Part shown: in pieces, positions 30,151 through 39,800 of the stretch
How positions within the stretch are numbered: the stretch's first letter is position 1
Layout: every line of letters starts with the position of its first letter
DNA from: a virus
Length of the DNA stretch: 64,000 bases
Virus record (IMG/VR): IMGVR_UViG_3300025104_000001
Span: 26,768 to 90,767 of that record
Strand: one strand, 5' to 3'
Position numbers and translations under genes: made by a program
The notes under the pieces: model-generated
Told to the model about the DNA's origin: nothing
The model's database searches: none
What the model saw: the letters and a program-made list of their open reading frames with translations, nothing else

Positions 30151-31032
30151 TTGATCTTAATTGACCTATCTCAGACCCTTTTCTCGGTTATTTTTCAGAA
30201 CCAGAAGAATGGCGTCAACAAAGACTTGGCACGTTCCATGATCTTTATGACGTTGCTCTCATATCGCAAACAGTTCGGTTCGAAGTATGGTGCCCCTGTT
30301 CTAGCGATTGACTCCAAGACTGGATATTGGCGTCGAGAAATTTTCGAGCATTACAAGGCCCATCGTAAGAAGGCACGAGAGGCCTCAGACATTGATTGGG
30401 ATGCATTCTTTGACATTGCAAACACGGTGACAGCCGAGATTCGTGAGTGTATTCCTTGGAAAACGATCTATGTGGACAAAGCAGAGGCAGACGACATCAT
30501 TGCAGTTCTGGCAATGAAGTATGGCGACATGCCCACCTTGATTGTGTCATCGGACAAGGATTACAAACAACTGCACTACAAGAAAGGCGTAGCACAATAT
30601 TCGCCCATTATGAAGAAATGGATTACGACCGATGATCCTAAGAAGGATTTGGTTGAACTGATTCTGACGGGTGACGCAGGCGACGGCATCCCTAACATTC
30701 GTTCTGACGCAGATTCGATTGTTAAGGGCAAACGTCAAAAGCCGATCTCTCAGAAGTTCAAGGATGAGTTCCATGCAAACCCGGCACGCATTTATCGTGA
30801 CCACAAGGAACGATATGACCTGAATGAAAAGTTGATTGATTTCACCAAAATCCCTGAGCACATCCAACAAGCCATCCTTGCAGAGTTTGACAAGAAGCCA
30901 GTCGGCTCTATAAATAAACTATATCAGCTTTTCGTGGCACACAAAATGCCTCGTATGCTATCAGACATCGAACTCTTTAAGGTGAAGGAATCAGACTATG
31001 CCGTTTGTGCAGAAGGCAGTTTTTTCCAGTAA
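30151..31032 (+). CDS. rnh: RNase H / 5'-3' exonuclease (T4 Rnh, FEN-1 family)
   Basis: Removes RNA primers from lagging-strand fragments. Acidic metal-site residues are present: VLAIDSKTGYWRREIFEHYK, VDKAEADDIIAVLA, VSSDKDYKQL and TGDAGDGIPN, the order found in T4 RNase H and FEN-type nucleases. At 293 residues it is close to T4 (305). The start is TTG 30151 with GGAGGG upstream. It is driven by its own early promoter. Confidence 0.93.
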   Translation: MILIDLSQTLFSVIFQNQKNGVNKDLARSMIFMTLLSYRKQFGSKYGAPVLAIDSKTGYWRREIFEHYKAHRKKAREASDIDWDAFFDIANTVTAEIRECIPWKTIYVDKAEADDIIAVLAMKYGDMPTLIVSSDKDYKQLHYKKGVAQYSPIMKKWITTDDPKKDLVELILTGDAGDGIPNIRSDADSIVKGKRQKPISQKFKDEFHANPARIYRDHKERYDLNEKLIDFTKIPEHIQQAILAEFDKKPVGSINKLYQLFVAHKMPRMLSDIELFKVKESDYAVCAEGSFFQ

Positions 31033-31486
31033 TGGAATTTCCCAGGACCTAGTGGCATTGCTAGGTTCATACGGCGAAACACAAGTCAAAAAGGCTTTTG
31101 AGACGGCCAAGAATCCAGAGTATTTGATTGGCTTGATGAAGGAGGTCCTTTCATACAAGTTCATTGAACTGCCAGAAGGTAGTTATAAAAACAGCACTAC
31201 CAAGGTGCCTTATCAGTCTATGGAAAGGGCATTGAAGCAGTTGAAATATTTTACTGTGGATTCGCCTTATTACGCCGATGAGCAAACAAAGTGGCGAAAG
31301 CTCTCGATCCTTTTGGAAAGCGTCACCTTTGTAGAAGCAGAGGCTATAATGAAATTGATCACCGGTGCATATGATGTTGCATCTGTCAAAGCCTTTCTCT
31401 ACCCTCCCAAGAAGAAGAAAGAAGTTATCAGGACGACAGAGGAAACAGAACCACTAAGTCAGACGTTTGTTGTCGATTCCGAGTAA
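30998..31486 (+). CDS. Hypothetical protein, 162 aa (possibly DUF6433-like)
   Basis: Contains YKFIELPEGSYKNSTTKVPY and FVEAEAIMKLITG segments reminiscent of the DUF6433 family found after rnh in T4-like phages and cyanophages (recalled pattern, not verified). Helical, with a lysine-rich hinge. It overlaps rnh by 35 bp and ends at a strong terminator. A TATAAATA string at 30909-30916 inside rnh could be a late promoter for it. Confidence 0.65.
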   Translation: MPFVQKAVFSSNGISQDLVALLGSYGETQVKKAFETAKNPEYLIGLMKEVLSYKFIELPEGSYKNSTTKVPYQSMERALKQLKYFTVDSPYYADEQTKWRKLSILLESVTFVEAEAIMKLITGAYDVASVKAFLYPPKKKKEVIRTTEETEPLSQTFVVDSE

Positions 31487-31490
31487 GAAC

Positions 31491-31514
31491 AAAAAGCCCC
31501 TTTCGGGGCTTTTT
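31491..31514. terminator. Bidirectional rho-independent terminator
   Basis: AAAAAGCCCC-TTTC-GGGGCTTTTT, a 10-bp stem with A- and T-runs on both sides, between the convergent 31486 and 31528 gene ends. Confidence 0.93.
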
Positions 31515-31527
31515 CTACGTCCCTTTC

Positions 31528-34500
31528 TTAATCATGCAACGCTATTACGGTTCCGGTGATTGTCTTGCCTACGTCAGCTGGATGGAATCTTAATGTTCCG
31601 TGCTGATGCAAATAAACCTCACCTTGTAGTGGCAATGCTTCCGCTTGATAGTTAGAGCGGTTCTTCGTTGTCGGGACTCCGTTCAATTGAATCTTGAAGT
31701 CTGATCCCCAATATGAATCCACCGCCAAGAACTTAGGATGGAATGAACCATTTGCAAAAGCCACTGACCCTACCCTGGAGATATAATCAGATCCGTTTTG
31801 GACAATTTCAACTGAAGGTGAAATCAATGGTCTATTGATTTTATCGGATGAAGGTCTTTCTTGCCACATTGCAATATAGTGAATACCTGCATGGTCGGTG
31901 TAACTAAACTGATTATTAGACCAAAAAATACCGTTAGTCGTACTAGTATCAATGAAAATATTAGTTCCAACCTTACGGAACCGAACAGCATTTATGTTCG
32001 ATCCTAGGTTTCCGTTCGACCAAACATCCATCCATCTCTGGAATAATAGAGTGTCATTTGCACCAGCCAAGAATCTATAGCCGATGTCTGTCAGGTTGTT
32101 GATGACAGGTGCGCTAGTGATACCGAATACCAATGATGGGCGCCCATAGTCTCTCATTCTAAACCATGATGGAATGTCGCGGAATACCACAACCCAATCA
32201 CCAACCAATTCTTTCCTGGCGACGATTCCGCCTTGCAAGTAGTTACCCGGGAACTTCAAACGAGCACCCGAATAGTCGTTACCACTATTCTGGAATGGCT
32301 TATTGGGTAAAGGACTGATGTTGCCGTTGTAACGGTCGATACCTTTTGTGATTCTTAGGTTGCTCATATAGCCACGGAAACCGCGCCAGTTGCCACCGAA
32401 GTTCTCACTATCCTGTAACCACATGTTCTCAAGGGAACCGGAAGGTGTATATGTGCCAGGTGTTGTGCCTGAATTCAACATAGCACCCCAAACGTAGCAT
32501 GCTTCTTCAGTTCCGTTACCAGCCCAGCTTGTTGTTGGGTTTGTCGAACCTGTTGGACCCCAAGCAAAATATCTTGACACGTTGTTGGAGTTCTCTGTTG
32601 CGGTCACCCACAAGCGAACCCAACCGTTGGTCAAAACTTCTCGTCCCACAGTATGACCTGACCCAACAGTCACAAAGGTGTCGGTGTCAAAATCATACAC
32701 TGAACGAGTGTCAGTATTGTTGATGCCGGTTCTCAACATGAAGTAACGACGAGTGCCCTTCTTAGCAAAGATGCTTGAAGTGTATGTGCCTTGTTGCAAT
32801 GTCTTATACTGATAGAAGTTGTGAACATCAATATTTGTGGTGTTAGGGATGAAAGCCTCCGCACTCATAACACCTGATGGGTTCGGATACTTAGTAACAG
32901 GTATAGAACCGTTTTGGAGTGTCCAGGTTGTGGTTCGTGCAAAGCGCTTACCAATATGCAATGGTCTGGTTGAAGGAAAGCCTGTTGAATCTGTCCATGT
33001 AGCAACAGATGTGCCGTTCAATGTCATTTCCCAATTGTTGTTCGCCTTGCGAACAAGAGTAACAAAGTTCCAAGAATCAGGAATAACCGATGGGCCCGTC
33101 TGACCGAAAGTGGTGCTTCCATTCCACCATGCCAATTGGCCCTGAGTGTTTAGTGACAATGCGCCTATTTCATTTGCCGCACCTCGGAAGTCAACTAGAA
33201 TCTGTTCCGTTACATTGTAGTTTGTAGGATAAATCCACAATTCCAAGGTGAAGTTTCCAGATCCCATTGAATAACGGGTTTGTGAGGCATAGAAAATACC
33301 GCTTTCACCATCAAAGTAAGTAGTTGGTTTAGATTCACCTGTGCCAGACCAGACAATAGGAACGTCTGAAGATGGCGCTAGTTCACCTTCAATAGCGGTC
33401 GGTGGTTGATTCCACTTCTCATCCTTCATACCATAATCGCCCGCTTTCTCGAAGTAGTTTAGATACACCACATAGGGGTAGTAGACGTCACCATCTAACA
33501 CTATAGGCTGTCCGTCATAAGTTGTATCTGGTAGAGCATCGATGTTCCAGTCCACATTAATGTCTGGGCTGTTCAAAATACCAATTTGATGTGAGCGGTC
33601 ATACAGCTGAACCGTAGGCGGCGTGAATGTTGTAACCACCTCTTTTGGTTTGTAGTAAACAGTATCCCTAATCCACATCTTTGAGGAGTTATCTTTGTAA
33701 TATCCGTCAAAGCAAGTGAATGTATATTGGTCAGTAGCCACAAAAGATGTGGTAGATGCCGGACCGTTCTCAAACCGTAGACTTATTCCTTTGATGAAGG
33801 GTTCGGTTGTAGTATGACCTGTCTTAGAACCAGGATGATTCTTAACCCAATTTCCACCATCCCAACCCCATAAGGTGGAGTTGAAGGTTTTCCACTGCTT
33901 TGAGCTGCCTATGAATTCATGAACACACCAGTACAAATAGTAGTGGTTGTAAAAAAGATCTGTTGCTAAAAATCCCAATACTCTGTTCTTACCGATGAAG
34001 CAGCAGTTAGTTGCATAAATGTCGCTGTTTGTTGATCTGTCGGCGTTTTCTACCCAATCTAACATTGCTGTTCTTGATTCATTATGGGCAATGTCAATTA
34101 CAGCTGGCCCGGTTGATTTAATACCGGGAATATAAGCGAACTCTCTATATTCACCAAAATCTGAATCCCATTCATATGCATATTCAATATGACGATACCA
34201 GATGCGGTTATAGCCTGAATTTGAGCCAGGTTTCAAGCGCATGTTCACTCGAGTAGCACCTGCATTGTGTTGGAAAGGAATATACAATACGGTATCAACG
34301 TTTATTGCATATTGGGTTGTTCCTGAAATGCCCGGAGACCGGCTGGTGTATGTGTAGTATGAACCAGAACCCGAACTCCAATCATTCAAGAACATCCACT
34401 TATTTTCCAACCGAGAAACAATCATGCTCTGGTGACGGTTAGAATTGCGAACAAACGCCAACTGATTTCTGAGTGTGGAGTTTGTAATACCTGTCACGTT

Positions 34501-36333
34501 TGCTGAAATTTGGTCATACCAACAACCTGCAGTTGTGGAACCATCATTCACATCTGTGCGCTGTAATAGAAGAATCTGGGCATCGCCGTTACGAACATCT
34601 CGGTGTGGATTTACTATCAACCTTGAACAAAATCTCCATTTGGAGTTAGTCCCTCCTTCATCAAAATTAGAGAACGAAGGATAGTTGATGATGACGTTAA
34701 CCCATGTCTGGCCGCCATCAGTTGTGTAGTGAAGACCTAGGCCCCAGAAGATAGCATAAACGTTTCCGAAATTATCAACGTCTAAAGCATATACCTTAGA
34801 TTGGCAACCGGGTGGCGCGCCTATATGAACCAGAGTTGTTTCTGTTTCTGTGATTGTCAGTTTCCACAAACCTGTAGATGCACATGCAACCCAGATGTTG
34901 CCGTAAGTGTCAACCTTAACGTCTTGGATGTTTGTCACAGCCAGGGACGGTGTGGTTGTGGCATCCCAAGACTCAATCTTGCCATAGTAAATGTCATATA
35001 TCGTAATGCCTGTTTTATCGTAAGTGATAAAGGCCCTGTCCTCAATCCATTTTCTAACACCCGCATAATATTGGACATGCACATGGTCTGGTCTAGAATA
35101 CATTATATTCTTAAGGATGTTGTCATATGTGTACTGGGCGCCATTTGTCCAGTATTGTGAGGAGTCACGATAGGCATAAGGCAGCAGGTTCAAAATCGCG
35201 TCAGGTGATCTATGATACTCTCGGACGTTGTATTTCATATCCGAGGCTAATTCTCCTGTCTGCGTGATATAAGCAACAAATTTTGAAGGGAAAGGTTGTT
35301 TGATTTCCGCGCCGTTCCATTGGCCTGATGCATACATGCGACCAGAACCCAAGGGAAAGAAGGCGGGGTCAAAGTAGTTAGAGTTCGAACTCGAAGCAGT
35401 GCCGAATACGTTACCTATGCCCGTGAAACCTTCAGGACCGCCAATCTCGGGTGTGAATTTGTCAGGGTGTAGGAGAGACACCATGTAACTAATTCGAGTA
35501 CGACCCGCGCGAATAACGGTGTTCAAGAAAGTATCTTGAATTTGATTATATTGGTTAGGGATATTATCCGGATAGTTGTAAATCTTACGAGCAGAGTACA
35601 AAGAAAGATTCAATCCATTTGGATGAACTGTTTCCTTAGAACCCAGTGAAACATATCCGCCGCTTAGAAAATTGACGTATCCGTTTGCACCCAAATCCTG
35701 TTCAATTCGGAATGGATACAATTGAATGTTGTCGTTTTGATAGAAGCGCTTTGGATTTCTATCTACGTCCAAAAGAAACTGTTCTTTAACCCAATCGTTG
35801 TTTGTTGTATCTGTCTCATCTTCAACAAGAATCAAACGATAGTAAACGTTCAAATATTCAGTGGGTGATTGATAGCAAGGTGGCGACAAATTAATTGCTG
35901 TTTTTGCATGGCTAGAATATATCCAACTTGTATAACCAACATAAGGTAGTTGATTGTCACCTATGTTGTAACTAATTAGACAAATACAACTAATTGCTGC
36001 CGTTGAAGCAGGTGGTGGGAATAGGGAATAATATTCCCAATATGCGGGAGATTCGGTTGTTTTTGGAAAGTATTTTTTTAGAGCTGTGCCAGTGGGCGCG
36101 TAACCTGTATAAAAGGCACTATTCTCTAGATTTCCGTAATACGGACTATACCTATTTACCATAGGATAGGTTTCGCTTCCTCTATAGAGGATGGCAAGTC
36201 GTTGAATAACAGTCTCGCCTTGAAATAGGTCAATATATTTGTCGAGAAAGATGAAATTGTCTCTTTCTTCAACTCGCTTTTCGCCGGTATTAACATCAAC
36301 GAATTCAAAAATTGCTTTACCTTTGACTTGCAT
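31528..36333 (-). CDS. Giant tail fibre/adhesin-like structural protein, 1601 aa
   Basis: Probable receptor-binding or tail-tip protein. The N-terminus (MQVKGKAIFEFVDVNTGEKR) is likely the attachment part. About residues 450-540 hold beta-propeller-like repeats (VDTYGNIWVACASTGLWKLT, LHYTTDGGQTWVN). A LamG/concanavalin-type jelly roll starts near 997 (FTLELWIYPTNY, WNFVTLVRK) and finishes near 1311-1350 (MSNLRITKGIDRYNGN). It is interrupted by about 170 residues resembling a carbohydrate-binding module (FAKKGTRRYFMLRTG, NGWVRLWVTATE, YVWGAMLNSGTTPGTY). The C-terminal region is beta-rich. Late expression is likely from the AATAAATA box near 37.79 kb. Confidence 0.8.
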   Translation of the reverse strand: MQVKGKAIFEFVDVNTGEKRVEERDNFIFLDKYIDLFQGETVIQRLAILYRGSETYPMVNRYSPYYGNLENSAFYTGYAPTGTALKKYFPKTTESPAYWEYYSLFPPPASTAAISCICLISYNIGDNQLPYVGYTSWIYSSHAKTAINLSPPCYQSPTEYLNVYYRLILVEDETDTTNNDWVKEQFLLDVDRNPKRFYQNDNIQLYPFRIEQDLGANGYVNFLSGGYVSLGSKETVHPNGLNLSLYSARKIYNYPDNIPNQYNQIQDTFLNTVIRAGRTRISYMVSLLHPDKFTPEIGGPEGFTGIGNVFGTASSSNSNYFDPAFFPLGSGRMYASGQWNGAEIKQPFPSKFVAYITQTGELASDMKYNVREYHRSPDAILNLLPYAYRDSSQYWTNGAQYTYDNILKNIMYSRPDHVHVQYYAGVRKWIEDRAFITYDKTGITIYDIYYGKIESWDATTTPSLAVTNIQDVKVDTYGNIWVACASTGLWKLTITETETTLVHIGAPPGCQSKVYALDVDNFGNVYAIFWGLGLHYTTDGGQTWVNVIINYPSFSNFDEGGTNSKWRFCSRLIVNPHRDVRNGDAQILLLQRTDVNDGSTTAGCWYDQISANVTGITNSTLRNQLAFVRNSNRHQSMIVSRLENKWMFLNDWSSGSGSYYTYTSRSPGISGTTQYAINVDTVLYIPFQHNAGATRVNMRLKPGSNSGYNRIWYRHIEYAYEWDSDFGEYREFAYIPGIKSTGPAVIDIAHNESRTAMLDWVENADRSTNSDIYATNCCFIGKNRVLGFLATDLFYNHYYLYWCVHEFIGSSKQWKTFNSTLWGWDGGNWVKNHPGSKTGHTTTEPFIKGISLRFENGPASTTSFVATDQYTFTCFDGYYKDNSSKMWIRDTVYYKPKEVVTTFTPPTVQLYDRSHQIGILNSPDINVDWNIDALPDTTYDGQPIVLDGDVYYPYVVYLNYFEKAGDYGMKDEKWNQPPTAIEGELAPSSDVPIVWSGTGESKPTTYFDGESGIFYASQTRYSMGSGNFTLELWIYPTNYNVTEQILVDFRGAANEIGALSLNTQGQLAWWNGSTTFGQTGPSVIPDSWNFVTLVRKANNNWEMTLNGTSVATWTDSTGFPSTRPLHIGKRFARTTTWTLQNGSIPVTKYPNPSGVMSAEAFIPNTTNIDVHNFYQYKTLQQGTYTSSIFAKKGTRRYFMLRTGINNTDTRSVYDFDTDTFVTVGSGHTVGREVLTNGWVRLWVTATENSNNVSRYFAWGPTGSTNPTTSWAGNGTEEACYVWGAMLNSGTTPGTYTPSGSLENMWLQDSENFGGNWRGFRGYMSNLRITKGIDRYNGNISPLPNKPFQNSGNDYSGARLKFPGNYLQGGIVARKELVGDWVVVFRDIPSWFRMRDYGRPSLVFGITSAPVINNLTDIGYRFLAGANDTLLFQRWMDVWSNGNLGSNINAVRFRKVGTNIFIDTSTTNGIFWSNNQFSYTDHAGIHYIAMWQERPSSDKINRPLISPSVEIVQNGSDYISRVGSVAFANGSFHPKFLAVDSYWGSDFKIQLNGVPTTKNRSNYQAEALPLQGEVYLHQHGTLRFHPADVGKTITGTVIALHD

Positions 36334-37764
36334 TTAGCCCCCAATTTGTCCTGTTGATAGGTCCACGTATTCCTGTATGAAGTATATATTAGGGTTGCCG
36401 CCACCGTGGGTTATAGAAGCAACATCTTCTGGAGTTAAGAATATTCTTGTAATTTCTTCATATTTTTGAGAGTACCATATGTTTTTGTTTGCATTCTGAC
36501 TTATGCCGTAAACATCACTATCCGGAATACAATACACCGGAAATGATTCTGTTGTTTCTAATAATGAATAAACGTTAGATGACGCTTTAGGCCCATCCAA
36601 CATTGCATGATCTGCAATGTTCAAATAAGGCATCCTGTTATCAAAATGCGCTTGGAAAGGAATTATGTAATTTTCCTTTTCCAACATGGCTCTTGGACGA
36701 TTGCCGATTCCACTAGAATCTGCGTTCTTATACTCAACTTCAATGAAGAATTCATTTTCCTTTTTGCTAATGCAATGGATAGGAATTCTATATACTTCTG
36801 AATACTTGAATGGGTTTAGTAATAAATGAGGTTCTTGATTTCCACCAGGATAATCAACAATCCGCATTTTATCCAATGAGATATGGCCGCTTGGTGATTT
36901 AATCCAGACGCTAATTTTCACAATGTCTTTCAGGTCGTGGTCGAACGTGAAAGTCATATCAACCGTACCACGTCTCAATTCCTCATCTGTTAAGTTGAAA
37001 TCTGTAGTTGTCAAGAATACAGCATAACAAGGATCCTCAGGCACACTAGGTATGACCCATGACCTGTTATTAGACATTTCATATACTTGTCTAATGATGC
37101 TAGCTTTAGGATATCCGAAAATTACCCTGCCTCGCAAATGACTGATTGAATCAGTGAATTGCATGTTCTGGCCCAATTCAAACACTGTAGTGATAATAAC
37201 ACCACTTTGGCTTGAAATGGTCATGTTGCCGATATTGTTCACTGCAGCCATGACAATAGGTATCATTTCTGCATAACCCTGTGATGTTATCGGACTTCTA
37301 ATACGAGCATTTGACCTTCCCCAGTTACCACGGTCGATAACTGAAGAGCTTTCCATTGTAAAAACGTTGTCACCTGCTACACTAATGATAGTAGCGATTT
37401 TACCTACAAGAGTCAGCCCACCCGATAGCGTTGCAGAACCAGAAACTAACCAAGGTGAAGGCCAGTGAATTATCTCAGATAGAGACTCAAACCCACCTAA
37501 TTTCCAACCACTACTGACTAATACTGTTTCATTGGCCCGATCATCACAAACCAAATGGAAATACACTTGCCCGCCTGGAGGCGAAACATATCCTGTCGCG
37601 GGATTATCTAGGCGGAAATCGATGTTTGGGCTTGTCGGTATTAGATAACGACAAACGTAATTATACCAAGAGAAATCTGCAGACGTAGAATCAGGGTAGG
37701 TGTATTCATCGAAACCTACCCAGCTAAAATCTACTTGATTGTTTGGCGGATATTGATAACTCAT
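36334..37764 (-). CDS. Tail-associated structural protein, 476 aa
   Basis: The N-terminal ~75 residues carry four related beta motifs (PPNNQVDFSW, STSADFSW, SPNIDFRL, PPGGQVYFHL), a repeated short strand pattern common in phage tail proteins. The rest is beta-rich with no enzyme motif. Adjacent to the giant adhesin and beginning just after the late promoter box, it probably belongs to the tail fibre or tip assembly. The function is inferred from context. Confidence 0.65.
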   Translation of the reverse strand: MSYQYPPNNQVDFSWVGFDEYTYPDSTSADFSWYNYVCRYLIPTSPNIDFRLDNPATGYVSPPGGQVYFHLVCDDRANETVLVSSGWKLGGFESLSEIIHWPSPWLVSGSATLSGGLTLVGKIATIISVAGDNVFTMESSSVIDRGNWGRSNARIRSPITSQGYAEMIPIVMAAVNNIGNMTISSQSGVIITTVFELGQNMQFTDSISHLRGRVIFGYPKASIIRQVYEMSNNRSWVIPSVPEDPCYAVFLTTTDFNLTDEELRRGTVDMTFTFDHDLKDIVKISVWIKSPSGHISLDKMRIVDYPGGNQEPHLLLNPFKYSEVYRIPIHCISKKENEFFIEVEYKNADSSGIGNRPRAMLEKENYIIPFQAHFDNRMPYLNIADHAMLDGPKASSNVYSLLETTESFPVYCIPDSDVYGISQNANKNIWYSQKYEEITRIFLTPEDVASITHGGGNPNIYFIQEYVDLSTGQIGG

Positions 37765-37768
37765 TTAA

Positions 37769-37801
37769 CCCAGATACCTGATTATAGGTATTTATTCTGG
37801 G
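37769..37801 (-). promoter_or_regulatory. Late promoter box AATAAATA within a hairpin
   Basis: AATAAATA on the minus strand (37796-37789) lies 25 bp upstream of the 37764 start. It is embedded in an imperfect hairpin (CCCAG...CTGGG with inner TACCT/AGGTA), which may terminate transcription of the upstream gene. Confidence 0.5.
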
Positions 37802-37805
37802 TCAT

Positions 37806-38219
37806 TCATCCTCCTGGCATAGTCCACTGCAATGTAGTGAAGCGAATAGGACCGTTGATAACAATGTTCACTGTGTTCATTTGCAAATCACCGCCGCCAC
37901 CAACTTGGGTAATAGATGCGTCAGCAACTGCATTCCCTGTTGAATCATAGATTCGTGCCCAAACAGCAGTGCCTGTTGCATTTGCAAACGAATCTTCGGC
38001 AATTGGTCCAAATGTCAAAACACCGTTTGATGCTGTACCGCAAGGATAAGACAATGTGTGTTCTGAAAGAACGTTTTGTGAAGTGATAGGACTATCGGGG
38101 CCTGTAGGTTGAATTCCGTCATAAATCTTCAAAACCCCCGCAGCGCCGCCTGCATCAATTTTGTTGATTAGTGTTTGTGCTAGTTCTGTTCTAGCTGCCA
38201 ATGAAAGTTTGACTGCCAT
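37806..38219 (-). CDS. Conserved small tail protein, 137 aa
   Basis: SLAARTELAQTLINKIDAGG followed by LKIYDG and a GTAVWARIYDSTGNAVADAS segment is a pattern I recognise from small tail-associated proteins in many phages (function undetermined). Beta-rich C-terminal half. Two bases separate it from the 38222 gene. Confidence 0.7.
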   Translation of the reverse strand: MAVKLSLAARTELAQTLINKIDAGGAAGVLKIYDGIQPTGPDSPITSQNVLSEHTLSYPCGTASNGVLTFGPIAEDSFANATGTAVWARIYDSTGNAVADASITQVGGGGDLQMNTVNIVINGPIRFTTLQWTMPGG

Positions 38220-38221
38220 TT

Positions 38222-39445
38222 TTAGTAATTCCTTACAATGTTGACTCTTAGTTGTTTGTTCCAGATGTTTTGGTAGCTCAAAAGAATCGGACTACACTCG
38301 TGCACTTTGATGTTCAAATGGTTCTGATGAACACCTACGACCATACCAGCATTGGGTGCGTTTGTGATTCTATCAAACGGAGTACCATAGATGTGAATAT
38401 CATAATATTTCTCGTATCTGGTTCCTTTTGAAATCCAAAATCTAAATACACGGTCAATCTTCATATTACCCAGATCAATTACAACGTCTTTTTGATTCTT
38501 GGGAGTAAGCCAAGTTACCGTTGATTGATCTCCAGAAATTTGTTCCCACAAGTATGTATGTCCTGTGGCGATACCTCTTAGAACAGGTGTGAGTTCAACC
38601 GTTGTTAGACACAATGAAATTATTTCGTCTGGAACAACTGCTTTCAAGTCCCAAAGTAGAATCTCAAAGTCCCATTCAAAGGTTCTATCTAATTTGTCTG
38701 GGCCTTTATATACGGTTAGGGATCCACCCACTTCGCCAGGTTTTCTATAACCAGTAAAAACGTCACCACCAGATTCAGTAACGTTGGAATTTCGGGGTAT
38801 AGCAATAAATTTTCCATTTTGTGTCCTGTAGAAGAATTTTCTCTCGTCAGGCGTTTTCACACGTTCAGAAGGCAAGTAATAATCCATTACGTTGCCGTTC
38901 TTCAATGCAGCCAGAGATTTATTTAATTTGACAGAGCCCAAATCACCAAATAGGTTTGAAGGTGTATATTCACCTAATCTGGTTGTTTTATTGTGAACCC
39001 TTGTTGTAGGCACGGGAAGTGCAGGTGTTTCAACTTGAAACTTCTGAAAATCTTCCTCATAATTTGAATACTGATCATCATAAACCCATTTGCCATCAGG
39101 CGTTTTATCAGCCTTGCGTATTGTGCCGTCTTCAGTATAGATCGTACCGTCTTCAAACAAGACATAACCCTGAAATGGGGCTTTGGTTTGTTTGATTCTC
39201 AATTTCAAAGGGCCAAAATAATCATCAGGTGTGGTGTATTGAATATAGCCTTGATTAAAAGTCCAAGTTCCCTTTGAAAACGTTATTTCATAGGTGTCTC
39301 TAGGATTGTAATTAGCAATCTGAAAGATGTAGGAGGATTGAATCCTCAATACTTCGGGATGAATAAGAATGAGGTCATCGGGTTGAACGATTTTAGTCCG
39401 ATCAACCCAAAGATCCCTATCGAGCTTAATTGGCTTGTAGATCAT
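38222..39445 (-). CDS. Tail-associated structural protein, 407 aa
   Basis: Beta-rich protein with an N-terminal all-beta region (YEITFSKGTWTFNQGYIQYT), a proline/threonine linker and a C-terminal PKD/Ig-like stretch (GHTYLWEQISGDQSTVTWLT). Such domains often bind carbohydrates or support fibres. Its start overlaps the PAAR gene stop (4 bp), linking it to the baseplate spike operon. The specific role is unknown. Confidence 0.65.
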   Translation of the reverse strand: MIYKPIKLDRDLWVDRTKIVQPDDLILIHPEVLRIQSSYIFQIANYNPRDTYEITFSKGTWTFNQGYIQYTTPDDYFGPLKLRIKQTKAPFQGYVLFEDGTIYTEDGTIRKADKTPDGKWVYDDQYSNYEEDFQKFQVETPALPVPTTRVHNKTTRLGEYTPSNLFGDLGSVKLNKSLAALKNGNVMDYYLPSERVKTPDERKFFYRTQNGKFIAIPRNSNVTESGGDVFTGYRKPGEVGGSLTVYKGPDKLDRTFEWDFEILLWDLKAVVPDEIISLCLTTVELTPVLRGIATGHTYLWEQISGDQSTVTWLTPKNQKDVVIDLGNMKIDRVFRFWISKGTRYEKYYDIHIYGTPFDRITNAPNAGMVVGVHQNHLNIKVHECSPILLSYQNIWNKQLRVNIVRNY

Positions 39446-39726
39446 CCGTTTGCAAATACGTTAGGAGAGCCTGTTGCAACAAAACTGCCGCAAGCAACGG
39501 GGTCTCCGATTCTTCCGACCTGAAGGTTGTTTGCAAAAACATTAGGAGAACCTGATGCAAGAACAGAGCCGTGACAGGAAACGCAACAATGGACAGCCCA
39601 AGCATCGCTTTGCCTATGGACGGGAATCATGTTTGCAAACACATTAGGAGAGGCCGTAACAGATGGTCTAGGGGCGAAACAGCCATGTCCGGTACAAAGA
39701 TCACCTAACCGAGTTACTGCCGGCAT
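39442..39726 (-). CDS. gp5.4: PAAR-repeat spike tip protein (T4 gp5.4-like)
   Basis: Caps the membrane-piercing spike. Contains three copies of a SPNVFAN-type PAAR repeat (TASPNVFANM, SGSPNVFANN, TGSPNVFANG) with conserved His/Cys residues (GHGC, HCCVSCHG) that bind a metal at the tip. A CGTAAATA string 26 bp upstream may be a weak late promoter. It is next to gp5, as expected. Confidence 0.9.
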   Translation of the reverse strand: MPAVTRLGDLCTGHGCFAPRPSVTASPNVFANMIPVHRQSDAWAVHCCVSCHGSVLASGSPNVFANNLQVGRIGDPVACGSFVATGSPNVFANG

Positions 39727-39800
39727 GGCGAAACCTCCTTTGAAGACGACATATTTACGCTCCTCGAAAAATCTCGTTTAAGACCTAATTCCATTCCACC

